NCBI GenBank assembly: GCA_003281685.1
Contig: QCBH01000001.1
Coordinates: 227,513 to 291,512 of the forward strand
Origin: Prochlorococcus sp. AG-347-E23
GTDB taxonomy: Bacteria > Cyanobacteriota > Cyanobacteriia > PCC-6307 > Cyanobiaceae
DNA: 64,000 nt
Direction: 5' to 3'
Below, one piece after another: positions 35,407 to 44,717 of this stretch. Within the stretch, counting starts at the first letter, position 1; each line of letters opens with the position of its first letter. The position numbers were made by a program, and so were the translations under genes. The notes beneath the pieces were generated by a model. The model did not search any database, had not been told where the DNA came from, and saw only the letters and a list, made by a program, of their open reading frames with translations.

Positions 35407-36582
35407 TTAATTTATAATTTTTTTAATTTCCTTAGAAAGTAAATCAATCTCAGCTTCTGTAGTCATTTGATGTATGCATGCTCTAAACCATTTTGGATCT
35501 TCTAAAACTCTTATCCAAATTTTCTTTTCTCCAAGTTTCTTCACAAATTCATACTTATCTTCAATATTTACGATATTAAAACTAACTATTCCATTTAAGT
35601 ATTTTTTTTCTAAAACTAATTCAATTTCTTTTAATTGATTTAATTCATCCCAAAGTTTTTCACTTAACCTTTTAATATGTTCGTTTTTTTCTTTTTCATG
35701 GCAGTCTTTATCCAGAAGATCTAAAGAATTCCGCAGCCCTGCAAGCAAAGGAATACACGAGGTAGCTACCTCAAACTTTCTTGCATCTTCATGAAAAAGA
35801 TTATCTGAAGGTTCATAAATTCCTTGTTCTTTTTTTAATGATTTCCAACCAATTATTGTTGGATCTGTTTCATTAATAAATCTATCTGAGACATAAATGG
35901 CTCCAAGTCCTTCTGGACCACACGCCCATTTGTGAGAAGTTATTGAATATAGATCAGAATAAAAAACTTCTTCTTCAATTTTAATGTGACCAAAGGTTTG
36001 AGCACCATCAACAAGTAGATAAGAATTTTCTCGATTATTTTTTAATTCGATAGCAATTTGTTTTAAAGGAATTTTATATCCAAAGTTCCATAAAATATGA
36101 GAGATAATAAGGATCTTAGTCTTACTATTTAGATTTTTCAAAATCTCTAAAATTATATTTTCGTCGTTTAGATTTTTAATTTTTTGGATTGGCAAAATTT
36201 TGAATATTAATTTATTTCTTCTGCAAAATTCTCGACTTGCAGCTACTACGCCGGGATGTTCACAGTCACTTATTAACAACTCTTCTCCCTCTTCTACTTT
36301 TATTCCCCAAAAGGGCAAAATCATACCTGAAGAGATATTTTCCGTTAAAGCTACATTCTTTGAATTTACACCTAATTTTTGTGCAATGACTCTTTTTGTG
36401 GTCAATATTTCTTTGTAAATAAAAGGCCACATATCACTGGTAAATGGTCCTAAATCTTGAATACTTTCCCAAGTTTTAACTATCGCTTCCAGTGAAGAAT
36501 TTGGTAATGGTCCTTGACCACCATAGTTGAAATAATACTTATTTTTTAATGCAGGTATTTGATCTCTTAGATTATTTCTCAT
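35407..36582 (-). CDS. Class V aminotransferase (cysteine desulfurase / isopenicillin N epimerase-like)
   Basis: The 391-residue PLP enzyme has the lysine in SITSHKWACGPEGLGA near residues 222-237 and the aspartate-glutamine pair in LLVDGAQTFGHIKI near 198-211. The N-terminal YYFNYGGQGPLPNSS resembles the isopenicillin-epimerase-like subgroup. Clear cysteine desulfurase active-site loops are not seen. The substrate is unknown. It lies just downstream of arsM on the same strand, 36 bases apart, so a shared transcript is possible. Confidence 0.82.
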   Translation of the reverse strand: MRNNLRDQIPALKNKYYFNYGGQGPLPNSSLEAIVKTWESIQDLGPFTSDMWPFIYKEILTTKRVIAQKLGVNSKNVALTENISSGMILPFWGIKVEEGEELLISDCEHPGVVAASREFCRRNKLIFKILPIQKIKNLNDENIILEILKNLNSKTKILIISHILWNFGYKIPLKQIAIELKNNRENSYLLVDGAQTFGHIKIEEEVFYSDLYSITSHKWACGPEGLGAIYVSDRFINETDPTIIGWKSLKKEQGIYEPSDNLFHEDARKFEVATSCIPLLAGLRNSLDLLDKDCHEKEKNEHIKRLSEKLWDELNQLKEIELVLEKKYLNGIVSFNIVNIEDKYEFVKKLGEKKIWIRVLEDPKWFRACIHQMTTEAEIDLLSKEIKKIIN

Positions 36583-36618
36583 GGAAATTTAAATTATATT
36601 CTTAAACTTTTGAATTTT

Positions 36619-37413
36619 TTAAATATTGCCTACTAAAGTTACTGTTCTAAATTCAATATCCTCAATTACTTTCCAAGGTTCAGAGCTCCTTTCTGCAAAT
36701 TCTAGATTTTTAAAACCAAGTTCCTTAAAGTCACTTATAAACTCTGGCTCATACCAAGCTCCACTAATACATCCTGTCCATAGATCATGATCATTTTGCA
36801 ATCTTAAAGGAACTTTTTTGTTAGAGACAATATCGCTAATTGCAATTCTTCCATTATCGTTTAACACTCTTTTTATATTTCTTAGAAGGTTATTTCTAGA
36901 TTCTGGATTTACCAAGTTTAAAACGCAATTACTTAATATAATATCAATGGATTTGTCGGCGATTAATGGATTTAAATCTTTATCTAATTCGTCAAGTTTT
37001 TCAATTGATCCTTCAAGAAATTCTGTATTATTGAAACCTATATTTTTTGTAACTTTTTTAGAGGCTGATCTAGATAAAGAAAGCATATCGGGATTCTGGT
37101 CAACTCCAATAACTTTCCCTTCTTTTCCAACAATTTGGGCACAAATAAAAGCATTCTTGCCGCTACCACTTCCAAGATCTAAGACAATATCATTTTTTTG
37201 AACATATTTTGTTGGATCACCACATCCATAGTCTCTTTCTATAACCTCTTGAGGAATTGCTTCAAGTAAAACGGGATTAAACCCAACTGGTGTACAAAGA
37301 CAACTTTCTTGTTCTAGTGCGGCTGAACCATATCTTTCTTGAATCGCATCTTTATGATCGAATTGATTAAATGCTTTATTAGAGGTGTTTGTATTACAGC
37401 AACTTTCAGACAT
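36619..37413 (-). CDS. arsM: Arsenite methyltransferase-like protein
   Basis: The 264-residue SAM methyltransferase starts with a paired-cysteine segment (SESCCNTNTS) and YGSAALEQESCLC near residues 29-41. The SAM loop is VLDLGSGSGKNAF near 78-90, and SNCVLNLV near 160 carries the family cysteine. These fit ArsM, which methylates trivalent arsenic using conserved cysteines. The third cysteine expected near 210-220 is seen in WTGCISGAWY. Together with the acr3 remnant 2.4 kb away it marks former or present arsenic handling. Confidence 0.8.
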   Translation of the reverse strand: MSESCCNTNTSNKAFNQFDHKDAIQERYGSAALEQESCLCTPVGFNPVLLEAIPQEVIERDYGCGDPTKYVQKNDIVLDLGSGSGKNAFICAQIVGKEGKVIGVDQNPDMLSLSRSASKKVTKNIGFNNTEFLEGSIEKLDELDKDLNPLIADKSIDIILSNCVLNLVNPESRNNLLRNIKRVLNDNGRIAISDIVSNKKVPLRLQNDHDLWTGCISGAWYEPEFISDFKELGFKNLEFAERSSEPWKVIEDIEFRTVTLVGNI

Positions 37414-37443
37414 ATTTTTTAAAAGGACTCTTGATAAATATAG

Positions 37444-37473
37444 CCAAAAAAAAGCCCCTGAAAAAGGGGCTTT
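37444..37473 (-). terminator. Intrinsic terminator of the DUF4278 gene
   Basis: On the minus strand an 8-bp stem AAAGCCCC/GGGGCTTT with a 7-base loop is followed by an uninterrupted T-run. It lies 18 bases after the stop of the DUF4278 gene and before arsM. This is the clearest rho-independent terminator in the window. Confidence 0.9.
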
Positions 37474-37490
37474 TAATTTGTTTAATTAAA

Positions 37491-37664
37491 TTATTTAGTG
37501 TAATTAACACCTCTGTAATTTAATTCTGCTTTTTCATTACTTGAAGAAGCGTCATCCATTCTATTGGTGTATACGTTTCTTCTGTAGGTAAGTTCAACAA
37601 GTTGCTTTTTAGCAGCTTCTTTGTTTTGAACGTAGTTTTTACCTCTGTAAGTTAAAGTAGTCAT
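37491..37664 (-). CDS. DUF4278 small protein
   Basis: The 57-residue protein starts MTTLTYRGKNYVQNKEAAKK and repeats the YRG motif near the end (LNYRGVNYTK), the hallmark of DUF4278. The frame is open 36 bases upstream, but that stretch belongs to the GC-rich leader; the ATG at 37664 gives the family's normal length. DUF4278 proteins are widespread in cyanobacteria and their role is unknown. It ends at a strong terminator, so it forms its own transcript. Confidence 0.85.
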   Translation of the reverse strand: MTTLTYRGKNYVQNKEAAKKQLVELTYRRNVYTNRMDDASSSNEKAELNYRGVNYTK

Positions 37665-37740
37665 GTTTCGATGTGACAACACGGCCATCCCCCGTTCCAT
37701 GGTATGACTCGAACTGCGCCCTCAAATGAGGGTGAACGAA
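37665..37740 (-). promoter_or_regulatory. GC-rich structured leader of the DUF4278 gene
   Basis: In a very AT-rich chromosome this stretch is GC-rich and folds. An inner hairpin CCCTC/GAGGG (37719-37732) sits inside an outer stem CGTTC/GAACG (37693-37697 with 37734-37738). On the minus strand a canonical tRNA T-loop-like string (TTCGAGT) is present without a matching stem. It could be a regulatory RNA leader or the remnant of a tRNA-associated insertion. The remaining gap up to 37918 shows no gene. Confidence 0.5.
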
Positions 37741-37918
37741 AAGTAGCAATTGCTACCAAATTATTATAAGCGTATTAATCTAGGGTTGTCTAGCTTTTAC
37801 AAAAAGAAACCAAGATTTAATGTTTTTTTAATTATTATCTTAGGTAAATTTTTTTTTAAATAGTCTCTAAAAAGGTTTATGTTTATATTTGATTTAATCT
37901 TCATGTAACTATTTATTT

Positions 37919-38176
37919 ATGACAGGTTTTTTATATTTCTTGGGAAATACTTTAAGGTGGCCAGTTTTAAAACCAAAAGAATTTTTTTCACTACATGCTT
38001 ATTTTTCAATTATTTATTTGATAACTTTTACTTTGAGTAAATATGATGTAAGCCAATCAAATTTAGTTTTTACTTTAGGAATTCTTGCACCTCTTTTAAT
38101 CGCTATTGGTCAAGGACTTCCAATTGATTGTCTTGATATGGAATCATCTTTGTTAAAAGAATTAAAAACTAAATAA
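37919..38176 (+). CDS. Small hypothetical membrane protein
   Basis: The 85-residue protein has two hydrophobic segments, about residues 23-40 (SLHAYFSIIYLITFTL) and 47-63 (LVFTLGILAPLLIAIG), with a charged C-terminus. It is probably a two-helix inner-membrane or thylakoid protein. No family is recognised. It is convergent with the nfu gene, separated by 20 bases. Confidence 0.6.
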   Translation: MTGFLYFLGNTLRWPVLKPKEFFSLHAYFSIIYLITFTLSKYDVSQSNLVFTLGILAPLLIAIGQGLPIDCLDMESSLLKELKTK

Positions 38177-38196
38177 TGTATTCCAGTTAAAAATTT

Positions 38197-38442
38197 TTAT
38201 AAAACTTGAACAACTTCGCTTATTTCAGGAATCATTTCTTTTAACTTTCTTTCAATACCCATTTTTAGAGTCATAGTGCTACTTGGGCAACTACCACATG
38301 CTCCTTGAAGTCTGACTTTGACAATTGGACCATCTATTTCTGCTATCTCTACATTACCTCCATCAGAAATTAAAAAAGGCCTTAGCTCGTCAAGGACTTT
38401 TTCTACATTTTCGTTTGTCAGCGAGAGTGTTTCAGTACTCAT
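38197..38442 (-). CDS. nfu: NifU-like iron-sulfur scaffold (Nfu)
   Basis: The 81-residue protein is the NifU C-terminal domain alone. The cluster-binding CxxC lies in [18 protein letters not shown] near residues 48-65. In cyanobacteria this single-domain Nfu is a main scaffold for iron-sulfur cluster assembly, including for photosystem I. The start is ATG at 38442, divergent from mqo. Confidence 0.94.
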   Translation of the reverse strand: MSTETLSLTNENVEKVLDELRPFLISDGGNVEIAEIDGPIVKVRLQGACGSCPSSTMTLKMGIERKLKEMIPEISEVVQVL

Positions 38443-38512
38443 AATTTTGGATTAACTTTATAATAAGCCTAGAAAGAAATTTGATTAATTGCAAAAAAGA
38501 TAATTTTCTGTT

Positions 38513-40009
38513 GTGACTTCATCTAAAAATCCCACTAATGACAATAGCTACTTTGATGCAGTCTTAGTAGGAGCAGGAATAATGAGCAGTACTTTAGCTC
38601 TCCTAATTTCAGAAGTTTTACCAGATATAAAGTTCCTTATTATAGAAAAATTAAATGCTCCAGGAAGTGAAAGTACTGGCGCTTTTAATAATGCAGGTAC
38701 AGGACATGCGGCTAATTGCGAATTAAACTATACCCCTTTAGATGAAAAAGGAAATCTAAAAATAGATAAAGCGCTCTCAATAAATCGTTCTTTTGAAACA
38801 TCCATGTCTTTATGGGCCTCATTGTATGAAGCAGGGAAAATTGATATTAAAAAGTTTCTAAAATTTATTCCTCATATTAGCTTTGTGTCTGGTCAGGATA
38901 ATAGTTCTTTTTTAAAAAAAAGATTTCTGAAAATGACCGAAAATCCTGAATTTATTGATATGGAATTTTCTACATCTTTTGATGAAATTACTTCATGGGC
39001 TCCTCTAATAACAAAAGATAGAAATCCATCTACTAATATTGCTGCTACTAGAATAGGTAGAGGAACTGATATTAATTTTGAGGCTTTAACTAAAGAGTAT
39101 TTGTCATTAGTTTCTTTAAACAAAAATGTTGAAATTAGGTACAAAACAGAATTAGTAGATTTAAAGAAAATTGATAAAAAACAATGGGAACTAGAAATTA
39201 GTTCAGAAGGTAGAAAAACTTCAATTAGAACTGGCTATGTTTTTCTTGGTGCTGGTGGAAAAACAATAAATTATTTACAAAAATCAAAAATTCCAGAAGC
39301 AAAAAGTTATGGTGGATTTCCTGTTAGTGGGAAATGGCTTATTTGCGAGAAAAAAGATCTAACAGAAAGACATAATTCAAAAGTTTATGGTAAAGCTGAT
39401 ATTGGATCGCCACCAATGTCTGTGCCTCATTTAGACACCAGATGGATTGATAATAAAAAACTTCTTTTATATGGACCTTTTGCTGGATTTACAACGAAAT
39501 TTCTAAAACAAAGCTCATACTTTGACTTATTTAGTTCAATTAAAAAGAATAATATTTTTTCTATGTTAGATGTTGGTTTCAAGAACAACGATTTAATTAA
39601 TTACCTAATATCACAATCATTAAAGAACCATAACTCAAGAGTTGATAATTTAAAGAATATGATGCCATCAGCTAATCCTTCTGATTGGTATTTAAAAAAT
39701 GCTGGTCAAAGAGTCCAAATAATTAAAAAAACTGAAGGTGGTGGTTCTTTGAAATTTGGAACTGAGATTGTAAATTCATCTGATGGATCATTATCTGCTT
39801 TGTTGGGAGCCTCTCCGGGAGCAAGTACTGCGGTTTCAATTATGGTTGAGGTTCTAGAAAAATCTGTTTTATTTTTAAACGATAAGCATAATCTTCAGAA
39901 AAAAATAAATAACTTAATTTATCCAGAACTATCAGTCTCTGAAAATTACAGTACCTTCATAAAAGAAATTAAAAAAAGAAATAATTCCATTTTTGGTTTC
40001 CATCCATAA
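38513..40009 (+). CDS. mqo: Malate:quinone oxidoreductase
   Basis: This FAD enzyme oxidises malate to oxaloacetate and passes electrons to quinone. The 498-residue protein has an N-terminal FAD loop [16 protein letters not shown] near residues 18-33, [17 protein letters not shown] near 65, [13 protein letters not shown] near 267, the [11 protein letters not shown] block near 308 and a C-terminal [16 protein letters not shown]. The GTG start at 38513 lies opposite nfu. Length is normal. Confidence 0.96.
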   Translation: MTSSKNPTNDNSYFDAVLVGAGIMSSTLALLISEVLPDIKFLIIEKLNAPGSESTGAFNNAGTGHAANCELNYTPLDEKGNLKIDKALSINRSFETSMSLWASLYEAGKIDIKKFLKFIPHISFVSGQDNSSFLKKRFLKMTENPEFIDMEFSTSFDEITSWAPLITKDRNPSTNIAATRIGRGTDINFEALTKEYLSLVSLNKNVEIRYKTELVDLKKIDKKQWELEISSEGRKTSIRTGYVFLGAGGKTINYLQKSKIPEAKSYGGFPVSGKWLICEKKDLTERHNSKVYGKADIGSPPMSVPHLDTRWIDNKKLLLYGPFAGFTTKFLKQSSYFDLFSSIKKNNIFSMLDVGFKNNDLINYLISQSLKNHNSRVDNLKNMMPSANPSDWYLKNAGQRVQIIKKTEGGGSLKFGTEIVNSSDGSLSALLGASPGASTAVSIMVEVLEKSVLFLNDKHNLQKKINNLIYPELSVSENYSTFIKEIKKRNNSIFGFHP

Positions 40010-40064
40010 TTCTAATTAGCTAATATTAATCAAGATGTAATAAGAGGAGAATTTTTCTTTCTAT

Positions 40065-41873
40065 ATGACTGATATATCGGTTTCAAAAATTAGAAATTTC
40101 TGCATAATCGCTCATATTGACCATGGTAAATCTACCCTTGCAGATAGGTTGCTTCAAGATACTGGTACTGTGCAGCAAAGGGATATGCAAGAACAATTTT
40201 TGGACAGCATGGATCTTGAAAGAGAGAGAGGAATTACTATCAAGTTACAGGCCGCCAGGATGAAATATATAGCTGAAGATTCCCAAGAATATGTTTTGAA
40301 CTTAATAGATACTCCAGGACATGTTGATTTCTCTTATGAGGTTAGTAGATCTCTTCAAGCTTGTGAAGGCGCCTTACTTGTTGTTGATGCAAGTCAAGGA
40401 GTAGAAGCTCAAACCTTAGCTAATGTTTATCTTGCCTTAGAAAATAATCTTGAAATAATTCCTGTTTTAAATAAAGTTGATTTGCCAGGGGCTGATGCTG
40501 AAAAAATAAAACAGGAAATAGAGGAAATTATTGGACTTGATACATCTAATGCAATAAATTGTTCAGCAAAAACTGGAGTTGGTATTAAAGATATTTTGGA
40601 AACAATCGTGAGAAGAGTACCTCCCCCTCAAGATGAAATTAAACTACCTACAAAGGCACTGATTTTTGATTCTTATTATGATCCGTACAGGGGAGTTATT
40701 GTTTATTTCAGGGTGATATCTGGGTCTCTAAATAAGAGAGAAAAAATATTATTAATGGCAAGTAAGAAAAATTATGAACTAGATGAGATAGGAATAATGG
40801 CGCCTGATCAGCAGCAAGTTGATGAATTACATGCAGGAGAAGTTGGTTATTTAGCTGCTTCTATAAAATCAGTTGCTGATGCGAGAGTGGGAGATACGAT
40901 TACTCTTTTAAATTCACCTGCCAATGATCCTTTGCCTGGATATAAGACAGCAAATCCTATGGTTTTTTGTGGCTTATTCCCGACTGATGCTGATCAATTC
41001 CCAGATTTAAGAGTATCACTAGAAAAATTACAATTATCTGATGCAGCTTTAAAATATGAGCCCGAAACCAGTAGTGCAATGGGCTTTGGATTTAGGTGCG
41101 GATTCCTAGGACTTCTTCATATGGAGATTGTTCAAGAAAGATTAGAAAGAGAATATGACTTGGATCTAATCGTAACTGCACCATCAGTTATTTATAAAGT
41201 TAATTTAAATCAGCAGGAACATATCTTTATTGATAATCCTTCTACAATTCCTGATCCACAACTTAGAGAATCAATAGAAGAGCCTTATGTGAAAATGGAA
41301 ATTTATGCACCCAATGAATTTAATGGAACATTAATGGGTTTATGTCAGGAAAGAAGAGGAGTATTTATAGATATGAAATACATAACAACAGATCGAGTTA
41401 CCTTGATTTATGAAATTCCATTAGCAGAAGTTGTTACAGATTTCTTTGATCAAATGAAAAGTAGAACCCAAGGTTATGCATCAATGGAATATCATTTGAT
41501 TGGCTATAGAAAAAATGACCTTGTTAGATTAGATGTTCTAATAAATTCAGAAAGAGCAGATCCATTAACTTCTATTGTTCATAAAGATAAGGCTTATGGA
41601 ATTGGCAGAAGTTTAGTTGAGAAATTAAAAGAACTTATTCCAAAACAACAATTTAAAATACCTATTCAAGCATCAATCGGTAGCAGGATTATTGCAAGTG
41701 AAAGCATAAGTGCTTTGCGAAAAGATGTTTTATCTAAATGTTATGGAGGGGATATTTCTAGGAAAAAGAAACTTTTAAAGAAACAAGCCAAAGGTAAAAA
41801 GAGGATGAAGGCGATGGGTAAAGTTGAAGTCCCTCAAGAAGCTTTTATGGCAGTCTTGAAATTAAACCAGTAA
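40065..41873 (+). CDS. lepA: Elongation factor 4
   Basis: LepA is a translational GTPase that acts on stalled or back-translocating ribosomes. The 602-residue protein has the G1 motif AHIDHGKST near residues 16-24, [20 protein letters not shown] near 84 and NKVDLPGAD near 138. The LepA-specific C-terminal domain follows, with the [19 protein letters not shown] basic tail. Length is normal. Confidence 0.97.
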   Translation: MTDISVSKIRNFCIIAHIDHGKSTLADRLLQDTGTVQQRDMQEQFLDSMDLERERGITIKLQAARMKYIAEDSQEYVLNLIDTPGHVDFSYEVSRSLQACEGALLVVDASQGVEAQTLANVYLALENNLEIIPVLNKVDLPGADAEKIKQEIEEIIGLDTSNAINCSAKTGVGIKDILETIVRRVPPPQDEIKLPTKALIFDSYYDPYRGVIVYFRVISGSLNKREKILLMASKKNYELDEIGIMAPDQQQVDELHAGEVGYLAASIKSVADARVGDTITLLNSPANDPLPGYKTANPMVFCGLFPTDADQFPDLRVSLEKLQLSDAALKYEPETSSAMGFGFRCGFLGLLHMEIVQERLEREYDLDLIVTAPSVIYKVNLNQQEHIFIDNPSTIPDPQLRESIEEPYVKMEIYAPNEFNGTLMGLCQERRGVFIDMKYITTDRVTLIYEIPLAEVVTDFFDQMKSRTQGYASMEYHLIGYRKNDLVRLDVLINSERADPLTSIVHKDKAYGIGRSLVEKLKELIPKQQFKIPIQASIGSRIIASESISALRKDVLSKCYGGDISRKKKLLKKQAKGKKRMKAMGKVEVPQEAFMAVLKLNQ

Positions 41874-41953
41874 TTTCTTTTAATTTAAAATTTACAGCTA
41901 TTTATTTTTAAAAGAATTGGGTATATTTCATTTATATCTTTAAAAAAAGATTT

Positions 41954-42799
41954 TTGGATATTAACTCAATCAATCGTGTCGGCGCAAATATCAGAAAAGC
42001 TGGATTTTTTATTGTACTTTTTTATCTTCTTGTTGTTTTAATAATGAAATTTTTAGAGGCCAATAATTTTTTTGGCTATTCATTTTCAATGTTAAGCAAT
42101 GATATCTTTGCCCCTCCTTCTCTTAATCATTTTTGTGGCACAGATAGATTAGGAAGAGATGTTTGCTTAAGAACTTTGCAAGGATCATCTTTAGCGATAG
42201 AAGTTGTATTCTTAGCTATTCTTTTTTCATTAAGTTTGGGTTTGCCATTGGGATTATTAAGTGGTTATTTTGGTGGTTTTTTTGATAAATGCTTATCACT
42301 AATAATGGATACTATTTTTTCAATACCTGTAATTTTGCTTTCAGTTGTTGTTGCTTTTGTATTGGGTAAGGGTATCCTTAACGCGGCTTTGGCATTGTGT
42401 ATTGTTTACTCTCCTCAATATTTTAGATTAATCAGAAATCAGACAATATTGGTTAAATCAGAAACTTTTGTGGAGGCAGCTCAAGTTGCAGGAGCTGATG
42501 TTAAAACAATTATTTTTAAATATATTCTCCCAAATGTAATAACGCCATTGCCTATTCTGCTTACCCTAAATGCTGCAGATGCTGTTTTGGTATTAGGAAG
42601 TTTAGGATTTTTAGGCCTTGGCGTTCCTGCAGATGTCCCAGAGTGGGGAAGTGATTTAAATCTGGCTCTTGCCGCTTTACCTACAGGTATCTGGTGGACG
42701 GCTTTGTTCCCAGGTTTGGCAATGTTTTTTTTAGTTTTAGGTCTTTCTTTTATAGGAGAGGACCTTGAAGAAATTTTTGATAGTCAAAATTCTGAATAA
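41954..42799 (+). CDS. ABC transporter permease, oligopeptide/nickel type (DppC-like)
   Basis: The 281-residue membrane protein has one N-terminal helix, a periplasmic stretch with HFCGTDRLGRDV, then four to five helices. The ATPase-contact EAA loop is EAAQVAGADVKTIIFKYILPN-like near residues 174-194. It belongs to the DppC/OppC group that moves peptides or nickel. No DppB, binding protein or ATPase is nearby, so partners must be elsewhere. The TTG start fits the family N-terminus. Substrate unknown. Confidence 0.85.
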   Translation: MDINSINRVGANIRKAGFFIVLFYLLVVLIMKFLEANNFFGYSFSMLSNDIFAPPSLNHFCGTDRLGRDVCLRTLQGSSLAIEVVFLAILFSLSLGLPLGLLSGYFGGFFDKCLSLIMDTIFSIPVILLSVVVAFVLGKGILNAALALCIVYSPQYFRLIRNQTILVKSETFVEAAQVAGADVKTIIFKYILPNVITPLPILLTLNAADAVLVLGSLGFLGLGVPADVPEWGSDLNLALAALPTGIWWTALFPGLAMFFLVLGLSFIGEDLEEIFDSQNSE

Positions 42800-42801
42800 A
42801 T

Positions 42802-43473
42802 TTAGTTATCTGTAATAGGATCAAGTTCTCCTTTATCATTCAAATTTGGATATTCTTTAGCTGATTTTTTATACACCGCAGCTAATTCTGGGTAACACCA
42901 TTCAAAAAGCGTTTTTTGATATTCATCGATATTTAACCCTTCTCCATTAGCGGGCAATATACCTTTATTTTTTCTTTGGCGAACAGCTTCAAATAATAAT
43001 ATAGAAGCAGCAACTGAAACATTCAGAGATTGAACCATGCCTCTCATAGGTATAAAAATTGATTGATCAACCATTGATATAAGTTCATTACTTAGTCCCC
43101 ATTTTTCTGCTCCTAAAACAAAACATGTATTTTGAGAATAATCAAAATTTCTATAATCTACTGATTCACTATTAAGAGTCGTTCCATATAATTTAAAACC
43201 CTTATTCTTTAAATCAGATATTGCAGTGATAGTTTTTTCATGATTATTCAGTTTTACCCATTTTTGACTTCCTTGAGCAGTACTATTAAAAGTCTTAACG
43301 GCATTCGTTTTGCTAATAAAATTTGCTTCGAAAACTCCTGCTGCATCACATGTCCTTAATATCGCAGATAAATTATGTGGTTTATTGACATCCTCAACTA
43401 AAACAGTCAAGTTTTTCATTCTGCAATCTAAAACACTTTTGATTCGTTCAAATCTTCTTGGCAAAATTGACAT
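42802..43473 (-). CDS. trmH: tRNA (guanosine-2'-O-)-methyltransferase, SpoU family
   Basis: The 223-residue SPOUT enzyme has VLVEDVNKPHNLSAILRTCDA near residue 25 (shown in part), CFVLGAEKWGLSNELI near 123 and the knot motif PMRGMVQSLNVSVAASI near 148. TrmH methylates G18 in the D-loop of tRNAs. Its 3' end lies two bases from the end of the convergent permease gene. Confidence 0.92.
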   Translation of the reverse strand: MSILPRRFERIKSVLDCRMKNLTVLVEDVNKPHNLSAILRTCDAAGVFEANFISKTNAVKTFNSTAQGSQKWVKLNNHEKTITAISDLKNKGFKLYGTTLNSESVDYRNFDYSQNTCFVLGAEKWGLSNELISMVDQSIFIPMRGMVQSLNVSVAASILLFEAVRQRKNKGILPANGEGLNIDEYQKTLFEWCYPELAAVYKKSAKEYPNLNDKGELDPITDN

Positions 43474-43568
43474 TTATAATTTTTCACACTTTTAAATTAT
43501 ATTCAAAAAATATTGATTACCTATTAAATCTTTTGGTTTATAATGTTTTGGTAGTTTAAATTAACTAA

Positions 43569-43772
43569 ATGGCATACATAGAATGGGACTATACAGTAAT
43601 AACAAGTATGGTAGAAAAACAAGGGTGGGATTTACCTGATCGTGAATCGGAAGAATGGAATAAATTTAAAGATGAATTAGGAGAAAAAATGAGAGGTGTT
43701 GGACTTATTTTTGAAAAATATTGTAAATTTACTCCTGATGTAGGAGAAGGGGTTCATCTTCTAGATGAATGA
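43569..43772 (+). CDS. Small conserved hypothetical protein
   Basis: The 67-residue acidic protein (WDYTVITSMVEKQGWDLPDR) has a hydrophobic core pattern suited to a small alpha-beta fold. Similar short proteins are common in marine picocyanobacteria, but I know no function. It stands alone, followed by 178 bases without a visible gene. Confidence 0.65.
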   Translation: MAYIEWDYTVITSMVEKQGWDLPDRESEEWNKFKDELGEKMRGVGLIFEKYCKFTPDVGEGVHLLDE

Positions 43773-43950
43773 TCATAAATAGTTTTAAACCATCGATGTA
43801 TCCCTTAATCAATGGCTTATTAATTAATAAGATAATATAATTTCACAAAATTAGAACTGGCAATTATTAAGGCTTTATAAAGCTTGTACTCTAAAAAAAA
43901 ATTTTTATTCCACAAAAAAGTTATTTAATTTCTATATTTGAATAAAAAAT

Positions 43951-44343
43951 ATGAAAAATAAATTAACTTTTTTATTCGATGGTGGTTGTCCACTTTGTTT
44001 GAGAGAAACAAATTTTCTTAAAAAAAGAGATACCTTAAATCAAATTACATTTATAGATATTAATAGTAAGGATTATGATCAAAATCTTTTTAATGACATC
44101 TCATATTCAGAAGCTATGTCAAACCTGCATGGGATTATTGAAAATGGTGAAATTATTAGGGGACTAGATGTACTTGCATATTCTTATGAATTAGTTGGTT
44201 TAGGTTGGGTTTATTATCCCTTGAAGATTAAGTTCTTATCACCATTATTGAGATTGGTTTACAGATATTGGGCAAAATATAGACTTCAAATTACAGGTAG
44301 ATCCGATATTGAAAAACTTTGTACCTCACAATGTGAACAATAA
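43951..44343 (+). CDS. DUF393 (DCC-family) thiol-disulfide oxidoreductase-like protein
   Basis: The 130-residue protein begins with FLFDGGCPLCLRETNFLKKRD; the DGGCPLC motif near residues 10-16 defines DUF393/DCC proteins, thioredoxin-fold proteins with a CxxC pair. Function is presumed redox. Two small genes and a photolyase-like gene follow closely on the same strand and probably form an operon. Confidence 0.88.
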   Translation: MKNKLTFLFDGGCPLCLRETNFLKKRDTLNQITFIDINSKDYDQNLFNDISYSEAMSNLHGIIENGEIIRGLDVLAYSYELVGLGWVYYPLKIKFLSPLLRLVYRYWAKYRLQITGRSDIEKLCTSQCEQ

Positions 44344-44345
44344 AT

Positions 44346-44582
44346 ATGGAAAGTATCGATATAGACAGAATAATAGAAATGTGTTGGGAAGATAGAACAC
44401 CCTTTGAAGCTATCGAGTATCAATTTGGTTTAAAAGAGGAAGATGCGATAAAAATTATGCGTCAAAATCTTAAACCCAAATCTTTCAAAGTCTGGAGAAA
44501 GAGGGTTTCGGGAAGAAATACAAAACATATGGCCCTTAAAGATTCAACTAGATTTAAATCTACTCATAAAAGAAAATTATAA
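44346..44582 (+). CDS. TIGR03643-family small protein
   Basis: The 78-residue protein contains the family segment IIEMCWEDRTPFEAIEYQFG (residues 9-28) and KSFKVWRKRVSGRNTKH. Members are found beside DUF2256 and photolyase genes in many bacteria, the same arrangement seen here. Its basic C-terminal half suggests nucleic-acid contact. Function unknown. It starts two bases after the DUF393 stop. Confidence 0.85.
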   Translation: MESIDIDRIIEMCWEDRTPFEAIEYQFGLKEEDAIKIMRQNLKPKSFKVWRKRVSGRNTKHMALKDSTRFKSTHKRKL

Positions 44583-44585
44583 ATT

Positions 44586-44717
44586 TTGAAAAATATTTCT
44601 ACTAAAACTTGCCCTGTTTGCAATAGGCCGTTTGAGTGGCGTAAAAAATGGAAAAACTGTTGGGATGATGTTATCTACTGTTCAAAAAGATGCAGTAACA
44701 GGAAGTCGCAAAGATGA
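44586..44717 (+). CDS. DUF2256 small zinc-ribbon protein
   Basis: This 43-residue gene has a TTG start and contains [15 protein letters not shown] and YCSKRCS, four cysteines in two pairs, typical for DUF2256. It starts three bases after the TIGR03643 gene, and its stop overlaps the photolyase start by four bases (ATGA). The TIGR03643, DUF2256 and photolyase order is conserved in many bacteria, which supports it as a real gene. Confidence 0.85.
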   Translation: MKNISTKTCPVCNRPFEWRKKWKNCWDDVIYCSKRCSNRKSQR

